DNA from: DATGFB01 sp032160545
GTDB taxonomy: Bacteria > Actinomycetota > Actinomycetes > Mycobacteriales > Jatrophihabitantaceae
NCBI GenBank assembly: GCA_032160545.1
Contig: JAVHVN010000064.1
Location: 8,766 to 72,765, forward strand
Direction of reading: 5' to 3'
DNA length: 64,000 bases
Numbering within the stretch: the stretch's first letter is position 1; each line of letters opens with the position of its first letter. The position numbers and the translations under genes were made by a program. Below are positions 10,469 to 19,693 of the stretch, one piece after another. Under the pieces are notes generated by a model. That model saw nothing but the letters and a program-made list of their open reading frames with translations. It searched no databases and was not told the DNA's origin.

Positions 10469-10496
10469 CGCCCGCCGTCCGCACACGGTGCGGGCG
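10469..10496 (-). terminator. Possible rpmE terminator hairpin
   Basis: Arms CGCCCGC (10469-10475) and GCGGGCG (10490-10496) pair, with a short inner CGT/ACG stem. It lies about 20 nt beyond the rpmE stop on the minus strand. There is no T-run, as is usual for actinobacterial hairpins, so it may be a weak terminator or an RNA-processing site before prfA. Confidence 0.35.
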
Positions 10497-10515
10497 ACGA
10501 GCGCCGTCGGACGAG

Positions 10516-10734
10516 CTAGGAGTTGCGAACGCGCTTGCCGTAGCGCTTCTCGAACTTGTCGACGCGGCCGCCGACGTCCATGATCTTCTGCTTGCCCGTG
10601 TAGAACGGGTGGCAGGCGGAGCACACGTCGGCGTGGAGCTGGCCGGACTTGGCCGTGCTGCGCGTCGTGAACGTGTTGCCGCAGGAACAGGTCACCTCGG
10701 TGACCACGTAGTCGGGGTGGATGCCGTTCTTCAC
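10516..10734 (-). CDS. rpmE: 50S ribosomal protein L31 (zinc-binding type)
   Basis: 72-residue L31 of the large ribosomal subunit. It is the zinc-containing (C+) type, with Cys16, Cys18, Cys38 and Cys41 as candidate ligands. Under zinc limitation such forms are commonly replaced by a C-minus paralogue, which is not in this window. The GTG start at 10732-10734 gives the family N-terminus MKNGIHPDY. It is a single-gene unit upstream of prfA. In M. tuberculosis rpmE directly follows rho; here 6.7 kb separates them. Confidence 0.96.
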   Translation of the reverse strand: MKNGIHPDYVVTEVTCSCGNTFTTRSTAKSGQLHADVCSACHPFYTGKQKIMDVGGRVDKFEKRYGKRVRNS

Positions 10735-11147
10735 TTCGGGTCCCTTCGCGCCGCGGCTGCTCGCTGCGGCAGATGATGGCCGCCGGGTCGTCCGTCCTGC
10801 CTGGGGCGCGGACGTGCGGACGTGAACCGGAGCCGGGGTGGTGTGGCGTCCAGTCTGCCAGCCGTTTCGCCGGCAAACCAAAACATCTTCTGAACGCCCG
10901 GAACGCTCCCGATGTTCCACTTCTGTACGGACCGGAAGATTTCGACCATTGCGGGGTAAGACTTCGCTGCGTAGCGTCCGAAACACCGATGCAACAAAGG
11001 TGTGCTTCGTCACATGGCAGAACGGCGGCACGCCCTCGATGCGAAGGAGCGTGCGGCGTGGCCGAAACCAGCAGGGCACGAGTTCCGGGCGAAGGTCGGG
11101 CGGTCGGGGCCGGTCGGAGGGCCGGAGCGGCCCGAGCCCTCAGCGGC
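10735..11147. other. Divergent intergenic region between rpmE and the sugar transporter
   Basis: 413 nt without a convincing gene. It must hold the promoter for rpmE (leftward) and for the lpqY-like operon (rightward). It is AT-richer than its surroundings, especially about 10858-11010 (for example ccaaaacatcttctgaacg). I see no clear operator, riboswitch or hairpin. A frame open from 10773 runs into the lipoprotein gene, but its upstream part has no signal peptide-like or conserved content. Confidence 0.6.
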
Positions 11148-12440
11148 ATGAGGGCAATCCGAGCCGTGACGCCACGCCGCGGCCGTCGCCGCCTTCTCGC
11201 TGCGACGCTCGGAGTCACCGTGGCCGCGTCGGTGCTGAGCGCCTGCAGCAGCGGTGGCGGCCAGAGCCAGCCGACGTTGCATTTCTATAACTTCCCGGAC
11301 AACTCCGGCGCGGTCCAGCAGGCGGTCGACACGTGCACCGCGCAGAGCGGTGGCCGGTACCGGATCGAGTACAACAAGCTCCCGTCCGCAGCCGACGGGC
11401 AGCGCCAGCAGCTGGTGCGGCGCCTCGCGGCGAAGGACAAGTCGCTCGACATCCTCGGCTTGGACGTCACCTGGGAGGCGGAGTTCGCCGAGGCGGGCTG
11501 GATCCTGCCCTGGACCGGCACGAACCAGCAGAAGGCGTCCGACGGCACCCTGAAGGTGCCGCTGGATACGGCGACCTGGAAGGGCCAGCTCTACGCCGTC
11601 CCGTACAACAGCAACACCCAGCTGCTCTGGTACCGAAAGGACCTCGTCCCCAACCCGCCCAAGACCTGGGACGAGATGATCACGATGGCCGAGCAGCTGG
11701 CCAAGCAGGGCAAGCCGCATCTGATCGAGATTCAGGGCGCGCAGTACGAGGGTGCGGTCGTCTGGTTCAACACCCTGCTCGCGAGCGCGGGCGGCAGCGT
11801 CCTGGACCCGAGCGCGACCAAGATCTCGATGGGCGACCCGGCGGTCCAGGCCCTCACGATCATGAAGCGGCTGGCGAGTTCGCCGGCGGCCGACCCGTCC
11901 CTGTCGGTCCAGATGGAGGACCAGAACCGGCTGGCTATGGAGAGCGGCACGGCGGCGTTCCAGCTGAACTACCCGTTCGTATACCCCTCGATGAAGGCGG
12001 ACCAGCCGAAGATCTTCAAGAACTTCGCATGGGCGCAGTACCCGAGCGTCACCGCGAACGCGCCGAGTCACGTGACTATCGGCGGTATCGACCTGGCGAT
12101 CAGTAAGTACTCGCCGCACGCCGACCTGGCGTTCGAGGCGGCGCTGTGCCTGCGCAACCGGGACAACCAGAAGGTCGCCGCCACCAAGGGCGGCCTGCCG
12201 CCGACGATCGCGGACCTCTACAACGACCCGTCGCTTGCTACCGACTATCCCTTCCACGCCGACATCCTCACCGCACTGCAGAACGCCAGCGTGCGGCCCA
12301 AGACCCCGGCGTACCAGAGCCTGTCGATCGTGATCTCGCACGCCGTCTCGCCGCCGACGAAGATCAACCCGGCGAAGACGGCGAAGAAAATGACTTCCCA
12401 GCTCAAGGACGCATTGCAGTCGAAGGGGCTGATCCCGTGA
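11148..12440 (+). CDS. Sugar ABC transporter substrate-binding lipoprotein (LpqY-like)
   Basis: 430-residue type I extracellular solute-binding protein. The N-terminus has an Arg-rich start, a hydrophobic helix and a lipobox VLSAC with the lipidated Cys33, so it is anchored outside the membrane. Gene order (binding protein, two permeases, ATPase) and the start of the mature protein ([12 protein letters not shown]) resemble the trehalose-recycling LpqY-SugABC importer of mycobacteria. The sugar is therefore likely trehalose or a related glucoside, an inference. The ATG at 11148-11150 begins [15 protein letters not shown]. It overlaps the next gene by 4 nt. Confidence 0.82.
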   Translation: MRAIRAVTPRRGRRRLLAATLGVTVAASVLSACSSGGGQSQPTLHFYNFPDNSGAVQQAVDTCTAQSGGRYRIEYNKLPSAADGQRQQLVRRLAAKDKSLDILGLDVTWEAEFAEAGWILPWTGTNQQKASDGTLKVPLDTATWKGQLYAVPYNSNTQLLWYRKDLVPNPPKTWDEMITMAEQLAKQGKPHLIEIQGAQYEGAVVWFNTLLASAGGSVLDPSATKISMGDPAVQALTIMKRLASSPAADPSLSVQMEDQNRLAMESGTAAFQLNYPFVYPSMKADQPKIFKNFAWAQYPSVTANAPSHVTIGGIDLAISKYSPHADLAFEAALCLRNRDNQKVAATKGGLPPTIADLYNDPSLATDYPFHADILTALQNASVRPKTPAYQSLSIVISHAVSPPTKINPAKTAKKMTSQLKDALQSKGLIP

Positions 12441-13384
12441 GTACCAACACGCAAGCGGTAGCCGCCGGCCAGACCGAAGCGCCGACGCGGCCGAAGCAGG
12501 CGCACCGGAGGGCCATGTCCGAAGGAGCCCGCGCCGAACGCCGGCTGGGTTGGCTGCTCTGCGCTCCTGCCGTCATCGTGATGATCGCCGTGACCGCGTA
12601 CCCGATCGGGTACGCGATCTACCTGTCCCTCGAGCGGTACGACCTGCGCTTCCCCAACCAGGCCAAGTTCGTCGGGTTGTCGAACTACGGCGCGGTGCTG
12701 TCGTCGCCGTACTGGTGGCACGCGCTGTGGATCACGTTGCTCATCACGGTCGTCTCGGTCGCCATCGAGCTGGTGCTGGGCATGCTGCTGGCCCTGCTGA
12801 TGCACCGCACGATATTCGGGCGCGGCACGGTGCGCACGGCGGTGCTGATCCCCTACGGCATCGTCACCGTCGTCGCGGCCTTCAGCTGGCAGTACGCCTG
12901 GACGCCGAGCACCGGTTACCTGTCGGCACTGTTCAACAACAGCGCTCCGCTGACCCACACCACGACGGCCGTCGCGATCATCATCCTCGCCGAGGTCTGG
13001 AAGACGACGCCGTTCATGGCGCTGCTGCTGATGGCGGGCTTGGCGCTCGTCCCCGAAGACCTGCAGAAGGCCGCCAAGGTGGATGGCGCGACCGCCTGGC
13101 AGCGATTCGTGCGGGTCACGCTGCCGCTGATGAAGCCGGCGATCCTCGTCGCGCTGTTGTTCCGCACGCTCGACGCGTTCCGAATATTCGACAACATCTT
13201 CGTGCTGACGGCGGGCACCAACAACACCGGCTCCGTGTCGATCCTGGGCTACGACAATCTGTTCACTGCGCTCAACCTCGGCATCGGGTCGGCGATCTCG
13301 ATCTTGATCTTCATCTGTGTCGCGATCATCGCGTTCCTGTTCATCAAAGGCTTCGGTGCCGCGGCACCCGGACAGGATGGGTGA
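12437..13384 (+). CDS. Sugar ABC transporter permease (SugA/MalF-like)
   Basis: 315-residue inner-membrane permease of the carbohydrate uptake CUT1 class, with six or more transmembrane helices. The cytoplasmic EAA loop that contacts the ATPase reads [20 protein letters not shown]. The GTG at 12437 overlaps the upstream stop by 4 nt (GTGA). A soluble N-terminal stretch of about 40 residues rich in Arg and Ala precedes the first helix. It pairs with the next gene as the heterodimeric channel. Confidence 0.88.
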   Translation: MSTNTQAVAAGQTEAPTRPKQAHRRAMSEGARAERRLGWLLCAPAVIVMIAVTAYPIGYAIYLSLERYDLRFPNQAKFVGLSNYGAVLSSPYWWHALWITLLITVVSVAIELVLGMLLALLMHRTIFGRGTVRTAVLIPYGIVTVVAAFSWQYAWTPSTGYLSALFNNSAPLTHTTTAVAIIILAEVWKTTPFMALLLMAGLALVPEDLQKAAKVDGATAWQRFVRVTLPLMKPAILVALLFRTLDAFRIFDNIFVLTAGTNNTGSVSILGYDNLFTALNLGIGSAISILIFICVAIIAFLFIKGFGAAAPGQDG

Positions 13385-14220
13385 ATCAGATGGCCACTAC
13401 CGCACGGCAGAAGGTCGGCTGGGGCACCGCCAACACGGTCGCGGTCCTGCTGGCAATCATTCCGGTGCTGTGGATCGTCTCGCTGTCCTTCAAGGACCCG
13501 ACGACGATCACCGACAGCTCGTTCTGGCCGAAGAAGTGGACCCTCGAGAACTACCGCGGCATCTTCAAGACCTCGGAGTTCACCCGGGCCCTCATCAACT
13601 CCATCGGCATCGCGCTCATCTCGACGTTCATCGCCGTGGTGCTCGCGTCGATGGCCGCCTACGCCGTGGCGCGGCTTCAGTTCGCCGGCAAGCAGCTGCT
13701 CATCGGCATGTCCCTGCTGATCGCCATGTTCCCCGCGATCTCGCTGGTGACGCCGCTGTTCAACATCGAGCGCAACTTGCGTATTTTCGACACCTGGCCG
13801 GCCCTAATCATCCCGTACGTCGCGTTCGGGCTGCCGCTGGGCATCTATACGCTCTCGGCCTTCTTCCGCGAGATCCCGTGGGAGCTAGAGAAGGCTGCCA
13901 AGATGGACGGCGCCACGCCGTTCCAGGCGTTCACCAAAGTGATCGCGCCGCTCGCCGCGCCGGGCATGTTCACGACGGCGATCCTCGTGTTCATCTTCTG
14001 CTGGAACGACTTCCTCTTCGCCATCTCGCTCACGTCCACGACCAACGCGCGGACCGTACCGGCGGCGATCGGGTTCTTCACCGGTAGTTCGCAGTTCACC
14101 GCACCGACGGGATCGATCTCGGCGGCCGCGGTGATCATCACCATTCCGATCATCCTGTTCGTGCTTTTGTTCCAGCGCCGCATCGTCGCGGGGCTGACGT
14201 CGGGTGCAGTGAAGGGATAG
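13381..14220 (+). CDS. Sugar ABC transporter permease (SugB/MalG-like)
   Basis: 279-residue partner permease. The EAA loop is visible as [20 protein letters not shown], and six hydrophobic segments span the protein. The GTG at 13381 overlaps the stop of the previous permease (GTGA); an internal ATG nine bases later is a possible alternative. A 7-nt gap precedes the ATPase gene. Confidence 0.88.
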   Translation: MNQMATTARQKVGWGTANTVAVLLAIIPVLWIVSLSFKDPTTITDSSFWPKKWTLENYRGIFKTSEFTRALINSIGIALISTFIAVVLASMAAYAVARLQFAGKQLLIGMSLLIAMFPAISLVTPLFNIERNLRIFDTWPALIIPYVAFGLPLGIYTLSAFFREIPWELEKAAKMDGATPFQAFTKVIAPLAAPGMFTTAILVFIFCWNDFLFAISLTSTTNARTVPAAIGFFTGSSQFTAPTGSISAAAVIITIPIILFVLLFQRRIVAGLTSGAVKG

Positions 14221-14227
14221 GCAGACC

Positions 14228-15436
14228 ATGGCCGAAATCGTTCTGGAACACGTCACCAAGCGTTACCCCGACGGCGCGCTGGCCGTCGACGATGTCAGCC
14301 TCGACGTCGCCGATGGTGAGTTCGTGATTCTGGTCGGGCCCTCCGGCTGCGGCAAGTCGACGACGCTGAACATGATCGCCGGGCTGGAGGACATCAGCGA
14401 CGGCGAGCTGCGCATCGGCGATCGCGTGGTCAACAATGTCGCGCCGAAGGATCGCGACATCGCCATGGTGTTCCAGAGCTACGCGCTCTACCCGCACATG
14501 ACGGTGCGGGGGAACATGGCGTTCGCGCTCAAGCTCGCCAAGACCCCGCAAGCCACCATCGACGAAAAGGTCAACGAGGCGGCCCGCGTCCTCGACCTGA
14601 CCCAGCACCTCGACCGCAAGCCGGCGAATCTCTCCGGCGGCCAGCGGCAGCGGGTCGCGATGGGCCGCGCGATCGTCCGTGACCCCGCGGCGTTCCTGAT
14701 GGACGAGCCGCTGTCGAACCTTGATGCGAAGCTCCGCGTCCAGATGCGCACCGAGGTGTCCCGGCTGCAGAAGCGCCTCGCCACGACCACGGTGTACGTC
14801 ACCCACGACCAGACCGAGGCAATGACGCTCGGCGACCGGGTGGCAGTCATGCGCGCCGGCAAGATCCAGCAGGTCGGGGCGCCGCAGGAACTCTACGAAC
14901 GGCCGGCCAACCTCTTCGTCGCGGGCTTCATCGGATCTCCGGCGATGAACTTCCTGCCCGGCACGATCGAACAGGGCTCCCTGCGCACCCGCCTGGGCGA
15001 CCTGCCACTGCAGGACAGCGTGCGCCGTGCGCTCGAGGCGCGCGGCGCGTCGCGCGAGGTCATCGTCGGTGTTCGGCCCGAGAGCTTCGAGGACGCGTCG
15101 CTCGTCGCGCCGGACAACCGTGCGCACGGGATCACGTTCACGGCCGACATCGACGTCGTCGAGTCGATGGGGTCGGACGTGTTCGTCTACTTCGTCCTCG
15201 AAGGCAGCGGTGGGATGCAGAGTTCCGAGCTGGACGAGCTGGCTCGCGACTCGGGACGTGCCGATGTCGCCGGCTCCGGCGACCAGATCGTCGCCCGCCT
15301 CGATGCTGCGACCCGGCTCCGCGAGGGCAGCACCGCCGAGCTGTGGGTCGATGCGCGCTCGGCGCACGTCTTCGACCCATCGTCTGGCTTGAACCTGACC
15401 CTGGAGGCCATGGCACCGACGCCGTCGAACGCCTGA
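14228..15436 (+). CDS. Sugar ABC transporter ATPase (SugC/MalK-like)
   Basis: 402-residue ATPase. Walker A GPSGCGKST at 37-45, signature LSGGQ at 135-139 and Walker B FLMDE at 156-160 are intact. The C-terminal 150 residues form the MalK-type OB-fold regulatory domain (VGVRPESFEDASL). This class of ATPase often serves several CUT1 importers. It completes the operon from 11148 and converges with the minus-strand gene ending at 15485. Confidence 0.9.
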   Translation: MAEIVLEHVTKRYPDGALAVDDVSLDVADGEFVILVGPSGCGKSTTLNMIAGLEDISDGELRIGDRVVNNVAPKDRDIAMVFQSYALYPHMTVRGNMAFALKLAKTPQATIDEKVNEAARVLDLTQHLDRKPANLSGGQRQRVAMGRAIVRDPAAFLMDEPLSNLDAKLRVQMRTEVSRLQKRLATTTVYVTHDQTEAMTLGDRVAVMRAGKIQQVGAPQELYERPANLFVAGFIGSPAMNFLPGTIEQGSLRTRLGDLPLQDSVRRALEARGASREVIVGVRPESFEDASLVAPDNRAHGITFTADIDVVESMGSDVFVYFVLEGSGGMQSSELDELARDSGRADVAGSGDQIVARLDAATRLREGSTAELWVDARSAHVFDPSSGLNLTLEAMAPTPSNA

Positions 15437-15445
15437 CGAGCGTGA

Positions 15446-15459
15446 CGCCTTCCGAGGCG
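15446..15459 (+). terminator. Small hairpin after sugC
   Basis: CGCCT, loop TCCG, AGGCG, a 5-bp stem 10 nt beyond the stop of the sugar ATPase gene and in the narrow gap to a convergent gene. The stem is short and has no T-run, so it is only a candidate terminator. Confidence 0.25.
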
Positions 15460-15484
15460 CAGCAGGGGCGCATCGGTGGCGCTC

Positions 15485-16321
15485 TCAGTGGCGGGCGCGC
15501 AGCCGCTGGATGACCGACTCGTTCCAGTCGTGCGTCCGCATGAGCTGGTAGCGCTCCTTGGCGACCCGCAGGTAGGCCTCGGCGTCGGTGCCGCGCCCGA
15601 TCAGGTCCGCGTCGCGCAGCATCCGCACCACCGGCATGTACTCCTCGGCGAACCATCGCCGGGCTATCTCCGCGCGGTCGGCGAAGTCGCCCTTGTTCTG
15701 CATGCAACGGAATCCCCAGGCCTCGACCGCCTCACTGAGTTCGGCGTAGTTCCACGGGTCCGAGAAGGAGATCTTGTTGTATGCGCTCGGCGGCAGCGGG
15801 ACGCGGTCGCGGAACAATCGCTCGTCGTTCTTCAACAGCAGGTCACCACGGTGCCGGATGCCCTTCGCGGGGACGGCGGTCAGGACCTCGGTGACGTAGG
15901 CGTCGATGGTCTTCTGCCCGGACGCGATCGCGATCGACACCCGGTGGTGGCCGTCGCGCACGAAGTGCAGGTCGCCGATCCGGTACACGTCGATCGGCGG
16001 GATGGCCTCGCCCCTGCGTTGGGCGAGGGCGAGACGTTCCCACCGTTCCCGGACCCGTCCCGTGGTGGGACGGAAGTGGCGGTCGAAGTCGCGTCGGGAG
16101 TCCACTGTTCCGACGATCGAGTCGAGCTTGATGCTCTGCAGACCGAGCGAGCGCTCACCGCGTCTGCCGAGTGCGTCGACCACCTCGTCGAACGGGAGGA
16201 TGAGGTTCACGTCGTCGGGCTCGAGGCGCAACCGACGCGCCAGGCGGGCCAGCACCTGGCGTCGACGGGCCCGGAGGAAGTCGTTCTCGACGTCAGCTCT
16301 CGGGAAGCCAGTTTCCCGCAC
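15485..16321 (-). CDS. ParB N-domain-like protein
   Basis: 278-residue protein with a ParB/sulfiredoxin-like segment at about residues 106-145 (IPPIDVYRIGDLHFVRDGHH), the conserved fold core of ParB N-domains. It lacks an obvious ParB helix-turn-helix, so a chromosome-segregation role is not supported. ParB-type folds bind CTP or nucleic acid. The start overlaps the end of the metallophosphoesterase gene by 29 nt, so the two are probably co-expressed. The biological function is unknown. Confidence 0.6.
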   Translation of the reverse strand: MRETGFPRADVENDFLRARRRQVLARLARRLRLEPDDVNLILPFDEVVDALGRRGERSLGLQSIKLDSIVGTVDSRRDFDRHFRPTTGRVRERWERLALAQRRGEAIPPIDVYRIGDLHFVRDGHHRVSIAIASGQKTIDAYVTEVLTAVPAKGIRHRGDLLLKNDERLFRDRVPLPPSAYNKISFSDPWNYAELSEAVEAWGFRCMQNKGDFADRAEIARRWFAEEYMPVVRMLRDADLIGRGTDAEAYLRVAKERYQLMRTHDWNESVIQRLRARH

Positions 16322-16994
16322 GAGTCTCGGTATACCCCTCTGCCGACGGGATGTCGAAGATGTGGCGCCCCACGATGTTGCGCACGATCGTCTTGCTCAG
16401 GTGCAGATCGGGCGTCGCCCGGCCGTAGGGATGCACGTGTCCGTGCAGCAGCAACCTGGGGCGCAGCCGCTCCACCAGCCTGGGCAGCGCGCGAAAGCCG
16501 CGATGCGGCGGGTCCGCGGCGTCTCCGGTGCCGAGCGGCGGCGCGTGGGTGAGCAGGACATCGACCGGGCGGCCGTCGCGGGCACGCCAGGCCGCGGCGG
16601 CGCGTAACCGGCGAGCCCGCCAGGCGAACTGCCGGTCGGTGTACTGATTGGGCCCGTCGGTGTAGCGCAGGCTGCCGCCCAGCCCGGCGATGCGCAGGCC
16701 GGCGACGTCGAGCACGCGGCCGTCGGCGTTGGTCGCGCCGGCGGGCCACGGGGCTTCGGTCGGCAAGCCGGCGCGCAACGTCAGCCCGGCACGGGAGGAC
16801 GTGTACCCCGACACGTCGGGATCATGGTTGCCCGGTACGAATACGGCGGGTACCTCGAGTCCCTCGACCAGGTGCTCGAGGTACCCGAACGGCAGATCGC
16901 CACAGGCGAGGATCAGATCGACGCCGTGGACCGGATTCAGGTTGGCGTACAGGCCCTCGTCGACCTCGTCGGACACCGCGAGCACAAGGACCAC
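16293..16994 (-). CDS. Calcineurin-like metallophosphoesterase with altered first motif
   Basis: 233-residue protein of the metallophosphoesterase superfamily. Visible metal motifs are CGDLPFGYLE, PGNHD, LLTHAPP and LLHGHVHPYG. The usual first motif D-x-H is not found; the N-terminus reads AVSDEVDEGLY, so the first metal site may use other ligands. The GTG start is at 16992-16994. It overlaps the ParB-like gene downstream by 29 nt and follows the small membrane protein gene by 18 nt. The substrate is unknown. Confidence 0.75.
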   Translation of the reverse strand: MVLVLAVSDEVDEGLYANLNPVHGVDLILACGDLPFGYLEHLVEGLEVPAVFVPGNHDPDVSGYTSSRAGLTLRAGLPTEAPWPAGATNADGRVLDVAGLRIAGLGGSLRYTDGPNQYTDRQFAWRARRLRAAAAWRARDGRPVDVLLTHAPPLGTGDAADPPHRGFRALPRLVERLRPRLLLHGHVHPYGRATPDLHLSKTIVRNIVGRHIFDIPSAEGYTETRAGNWLPES

Positions 16995-17012
16995 CTCTGC
17001 AGTGTGCTCCGA

Positions 17013-17396
17013 TCAGAGCAGCGTCATGCCTCGCACGTCGAGACCGTTCGAGCGCAGGTCGTGTTCGGTGCGATAGATCTCGGCAAGGGGCACCTCCGCA
17101 CCCGCGGGGACGGGAGGGGCAACTCCCAGCCTGCGGCACGCGGTGTCGAGGCGGTCGACGTACGCAGCGCGCACCGCCGCGAGGCGCACCCGCTTGCCGG
17201 GCAGTCCCGATGCCGCCTCGACGCGCTCGAGTTCGGCACGCAGCCGGCGCAGGTCGGCGGCCAGCTTCTCGAGGGGCTCTGGCGGCAGGGCGGGGCGCCG
17301 CCGCGAGAACCACCGCACGACCCGGCCCGCGAGCACGATCGCATACCCGATCGCGGTCGGCAGCAGCACCACGGCGAGCAGTGCGAGCATGCTCAC
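17013..17396 (-). CDS. Small membrane-anchored protein of unknown function
   Basis: 127 residues: one N-terminal transmembrane helix (about residues 3-25), an Arg-rich positive-inside segment, then a cytoplasmic helical region (about 45-75) with coiled-coil character and a C-terminal part ending EIYRTEHDLRSNGLDVRGMTLL. No enzyme motif is visible. It is placed between rho and the metallophosphoesterase on the same strand, so it may be in their operon. Confidence 0.55.
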   Translation of the reverse strand: MSMLALLAVVLLPTAIGYAIVLAGRVVRWFSRRRPALPPEPLEKLAADLRRLRAELERVEAASGLPGKRVRLAAVRAAYVDRLDTACRRLGVAPPVPAGAEVPLAEIYRTEHDLRSNGLDVRGMTLL

Positions 17397-17435
17397 AGTG
17401 TGGGCTCCTGCCGAGGGGCGTTCAACCCCTGCGGG

Positions 17436-19376
17436 TCATTCCTGGCCGGGCGTGGTCTTCGCGATCTGCATGAGGAACTCGATATTGGTCCGGGTCTTCT
17501 TGAGCCGGTCGAGCAGCAGGTCGATGGCCTGCTGCGCCTCGAGGGCGTGCAGCACGCGCCGCAGCTTGATCGTCACGGCCAGCTCGTCCGGCGAGAGCAG
17601 GATCTCTTCCTTACGGGTCGAGGACTGGTCGACGTCGACGGCCGGGAACACGCGCTTGTCGGCGATCTTGCGATCGAGCTTGAGCTCGGCGTTACCGGTG
17701 CCCTTGAACTCCTCGAAGATGACGGTGTCACCCGCCGAGCCGGTCTCGACCAGCGCGGTGGCGAGGATCGTCAGCGACCCGCCGTTCTCGATGTTGCGTG
17801 CCGCGCCGAGGAAACGCTTCGGCGGGTAGAGCGCCGTGGAGTCGACGCCGCCGGACAGGATGCGGCCGCTGGCGGGTGCGCCCAGGTTGTAGGCACGGCC
17901 GAGGCGGGTGATCGAGTCGAGCAGGACGACGACGTCGTGGCCCATCTCGACCAGGCGCTTGGCCCGCTCGATCGACAGTTCGGCGACGGTGATGTGGTCC
18001 TGCGGGCGGCGGTCGAAGGTCGAGGCGATGACCTCGCCCTTGACCGAGCGCTGCATGTCGGTGACCTCTTCAGGGCGCTCGTCGATGAGCACGACCATGA
18101 GGTGGACCTCGGGGTTGTTCGTCGCGATCGCGTTGGCGATCGACTGCAGCACCATCGTCTTGCCGGCCTTCGGCGGCGAGACGATCAGCGCACGCTGGCC
18201 CTTGCCGATCGGCATGACGAGGTCGATGACGCGCGTGGTCAAGATGTGCGGCTCGGTCTCGAGGCGCAGCCGCTCCTGCGGGTACAGGGGCGTGAGCTTG
18301 GTGAACTCGATGCGGTTCTTCGACTGCTCGGGGTCTACGCCGTTGACGGTGTCGAGACGCACGAGCGGGTTGTACTTCTCGCGACGCTCGCCCACCTGCT
18401 GCTTCACGGCGCCGGTCACCGCGTCACCGCGGCGCAGACCGTAGCGGCGGACGTAGGAATTCGCGACGTAGATGTCCTCGGGACTCGCGAAGTAGCCGCT
18501 GGTACGGACGAACCAGGTGTTCTTGTCCTCGATCGCGTCGAGGATGCCCGCGACGGGCACGAGGACGTCGTCGTCGGAGACGGTCGGCTCGAGGTCGTTG
18601 TTGCCGGCGACCCCGCCCTGGCCGGGGACCCGATCGCGGTTGCGGCCGCGGCGGTCGCGATAGCGCCGGCCGCGGCGGCGGTTGCCGTCGTAGTCGTCCT
18701 CGTCCTGGCGGTTGTTCTGGTTCTGGCCGCCACCGGACTGGATGGTGTTGGCGCTCTGGCTGCCGGCGCCCTGGCCGCCGCTGCTCTGCGGGCGATTCTG
18801 GCGGTTGACCTCGCGGTTACCACCGTCGCGGTTGCCGCCGTCGCGTTCGCGGGTTGCGCCGTCGCGGCTCGCCGAGCGGCCACTGTCGGTGCGGCTGTCG
18901 GTGCCGGCGTCGGTGCGGCTGTCGGTGCTGTCGGTGCTCTCGGTGCGGCTGTCGGTGCGGGTGCCGGTGCGGGCGCCGGACCCGGCGGTGCTCCCGCCCC
19001 GGGGCGTACGGTCGCGGGTCTCGCCGCTCGCACGATCGGCAGAACGGCTGCCTGTCGCCGGTGCGTCCTGCGCGGACGGCGCCGAGGCCGCATCGGCGGT
19101 GCGCCGGCCACGCTCGGAGCGCGCGCCGTTCTCGGTGGCCGTCGCGGTTGCGCCGCTGCGGGCGGTCTGGATCGCGGCGACCAGGTCGCTCTTCTTCATC
19201 TTGGTGGTGCTGATGCCCATACCGGCGGCGAGCTGCTGCAATTCAGGTAGCAGCATCGACGACAGTGAGCCCTTCTTGGTCGGGCGCTTGGCGGGGCCCG
19301 CCGTGTCGGCAGCCCCGGTGGCGTCGCCGGCCCGGTCGGGCGCGGTCGCAGGGGTCTGCTCGATGGTGTCTGTCAC
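17436..19376 (-). CDS. rho: Transcription termination factor Rho with long low-complexity insert
   Basis: 646-residue hexameric RNA helicase. Order of domains: a Rho_N SAP-like domain (about 37-70, SLSSMLLPELQQLAAGMG), a roughly 190-residue low-complexity insert, the RNA-binding cold-shock domain (VPVAGILDAIEDKNTWFVR), then the ATPase with Walker A SPPKAGKTM and the secondary-channel Q/R-loop region. The insert is first Ala/Thr-rich, then has TDSR-type repeats, then Asn/Arg/Gly/Asp-rich segments. Such inserts are common in actinobacterial Rho, add RNA affinity and can promote phase separation. It lies downstream of thrB as in M. tuberculosis. Confidence 0.96.
   Translation of the reverse strand: MTDTIEQTPATAPDRAGDATGAADTAGPAKRPTKKGSLSSMLLPELQQLAAGMGISTTKMKKSDLVAAIQTARSGATATATENGARSERGRRTADAASAPSAQDAPATGSRSADRASGETRDRTPRGGSTAGSGARTGTRTDSRTESTDSTDSRTDAGTDSRTDSGRSASRDGATRERDGGNRDGGNREVNRQNRPQSSGGQGAGSQSANTIQSGGGQNQNNRQDEDDYDGNRRRGRRYRDRRGRNRDRVPGQGGVAGNNDLEPTVSDDDVLVPVAGILDAIEDKNTWFVRTSGYFASPEDIYVANSYVRRYGLRRGDAVTGAVKQQVGERREKYNPLVRLDTVNGVDPEQSKNRIEFTKLTPLYPQERLRLETEPHILTTRVIDLVMPIGKGQRALIVSPPKAGKTMVLQSIANAIATNNPEVHLMVVLIDERPEEVTDMQRSVKGEVIASTFDRRPQDHITVAELSIERAKRLVEMGHDVVVLLDSITRLGRAYNLGAPASGRILSGGVDSTALYPPKRFLGAARNIENGGSLTILATALVETGSAGDTVIFEEFKGTGNAELKLDRKIADKRVFPAVDVDQSSTRKEEILLSPDELAVTIKLRRVLHALEAQQAIDLLLDRLKKTRTNIEFLMQIAKTTPGQE
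18885..18978. repeat. Imperfect GTCGGTGCGGCT tandem repeats inside rho
   Basis: Plus-strand reading shows repeated blocks such as gtcggtgcggct and gtcggtgctgtcggtgc. On the coding strand they encode the TDSRTDS / TESTDS repeats of the Rho insert. Units are multiples of three, so slippage would change insert length without breaking the frame. Confidence 0.7.
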
Positions 19377-19693
19377 GGTGATGTCGGATCCTTCCGAAGG
19401 TGATCGTGCGCGATGGTTACGCAGCGCGACCGGTGCAGCGGGTCACAACTCGCGATCCGCTTGGTCCACTTCTCCTGGGAAAAGTGCCCTGGGAGAGAGT
19501 GGAGAAAGCCAGCGTCCCGGCTGCGACGTCGAGCATCTCTGATGCGTCGGCAACGGGGGCCGGTGCTCACCAGGAATCGGTGGCGCCTGGACTGACGTAG
19601 TGAGCGTAGACGCTGAATACACGCACAGCAACACCGAAGATCCCCCCGCGTGTTCCCGGCCGCAGCGCCCGATTCGGACTTCGTCCGGAAAAC
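19377..19693. other. rho 5' region
   Basis: 317 nt between the rho start and the thrB stop. It is AT-richer at about 19440-19510 (ttggtccacttctcctggga). It probably contains the rho promoter and leader; rho is often autoregulated by attenuation in its leader in other bacteria. I see no strong hairpin and no convincing small gene. Confidence 0.5.

Noticed and set aside
10773..11147. A long N-terminal extension of the LpqY-like gene
   Set aside because: The true N-terminus has a signal peptide and lipobox starting at 11148; a 125-residue extension in front would block export.
18885..18978. Possible CRISPR-like repeats
   Set aside because: The repeats are short, adjacent with no spacers, and code in frame for Rho.
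16824..19250. An 808-codon plus-strand frame over rho and its neighbours
   Set aside because: It is antisense to rho and two other real genes and is low-complexity Val/Ala/Gly/Asp sequence.
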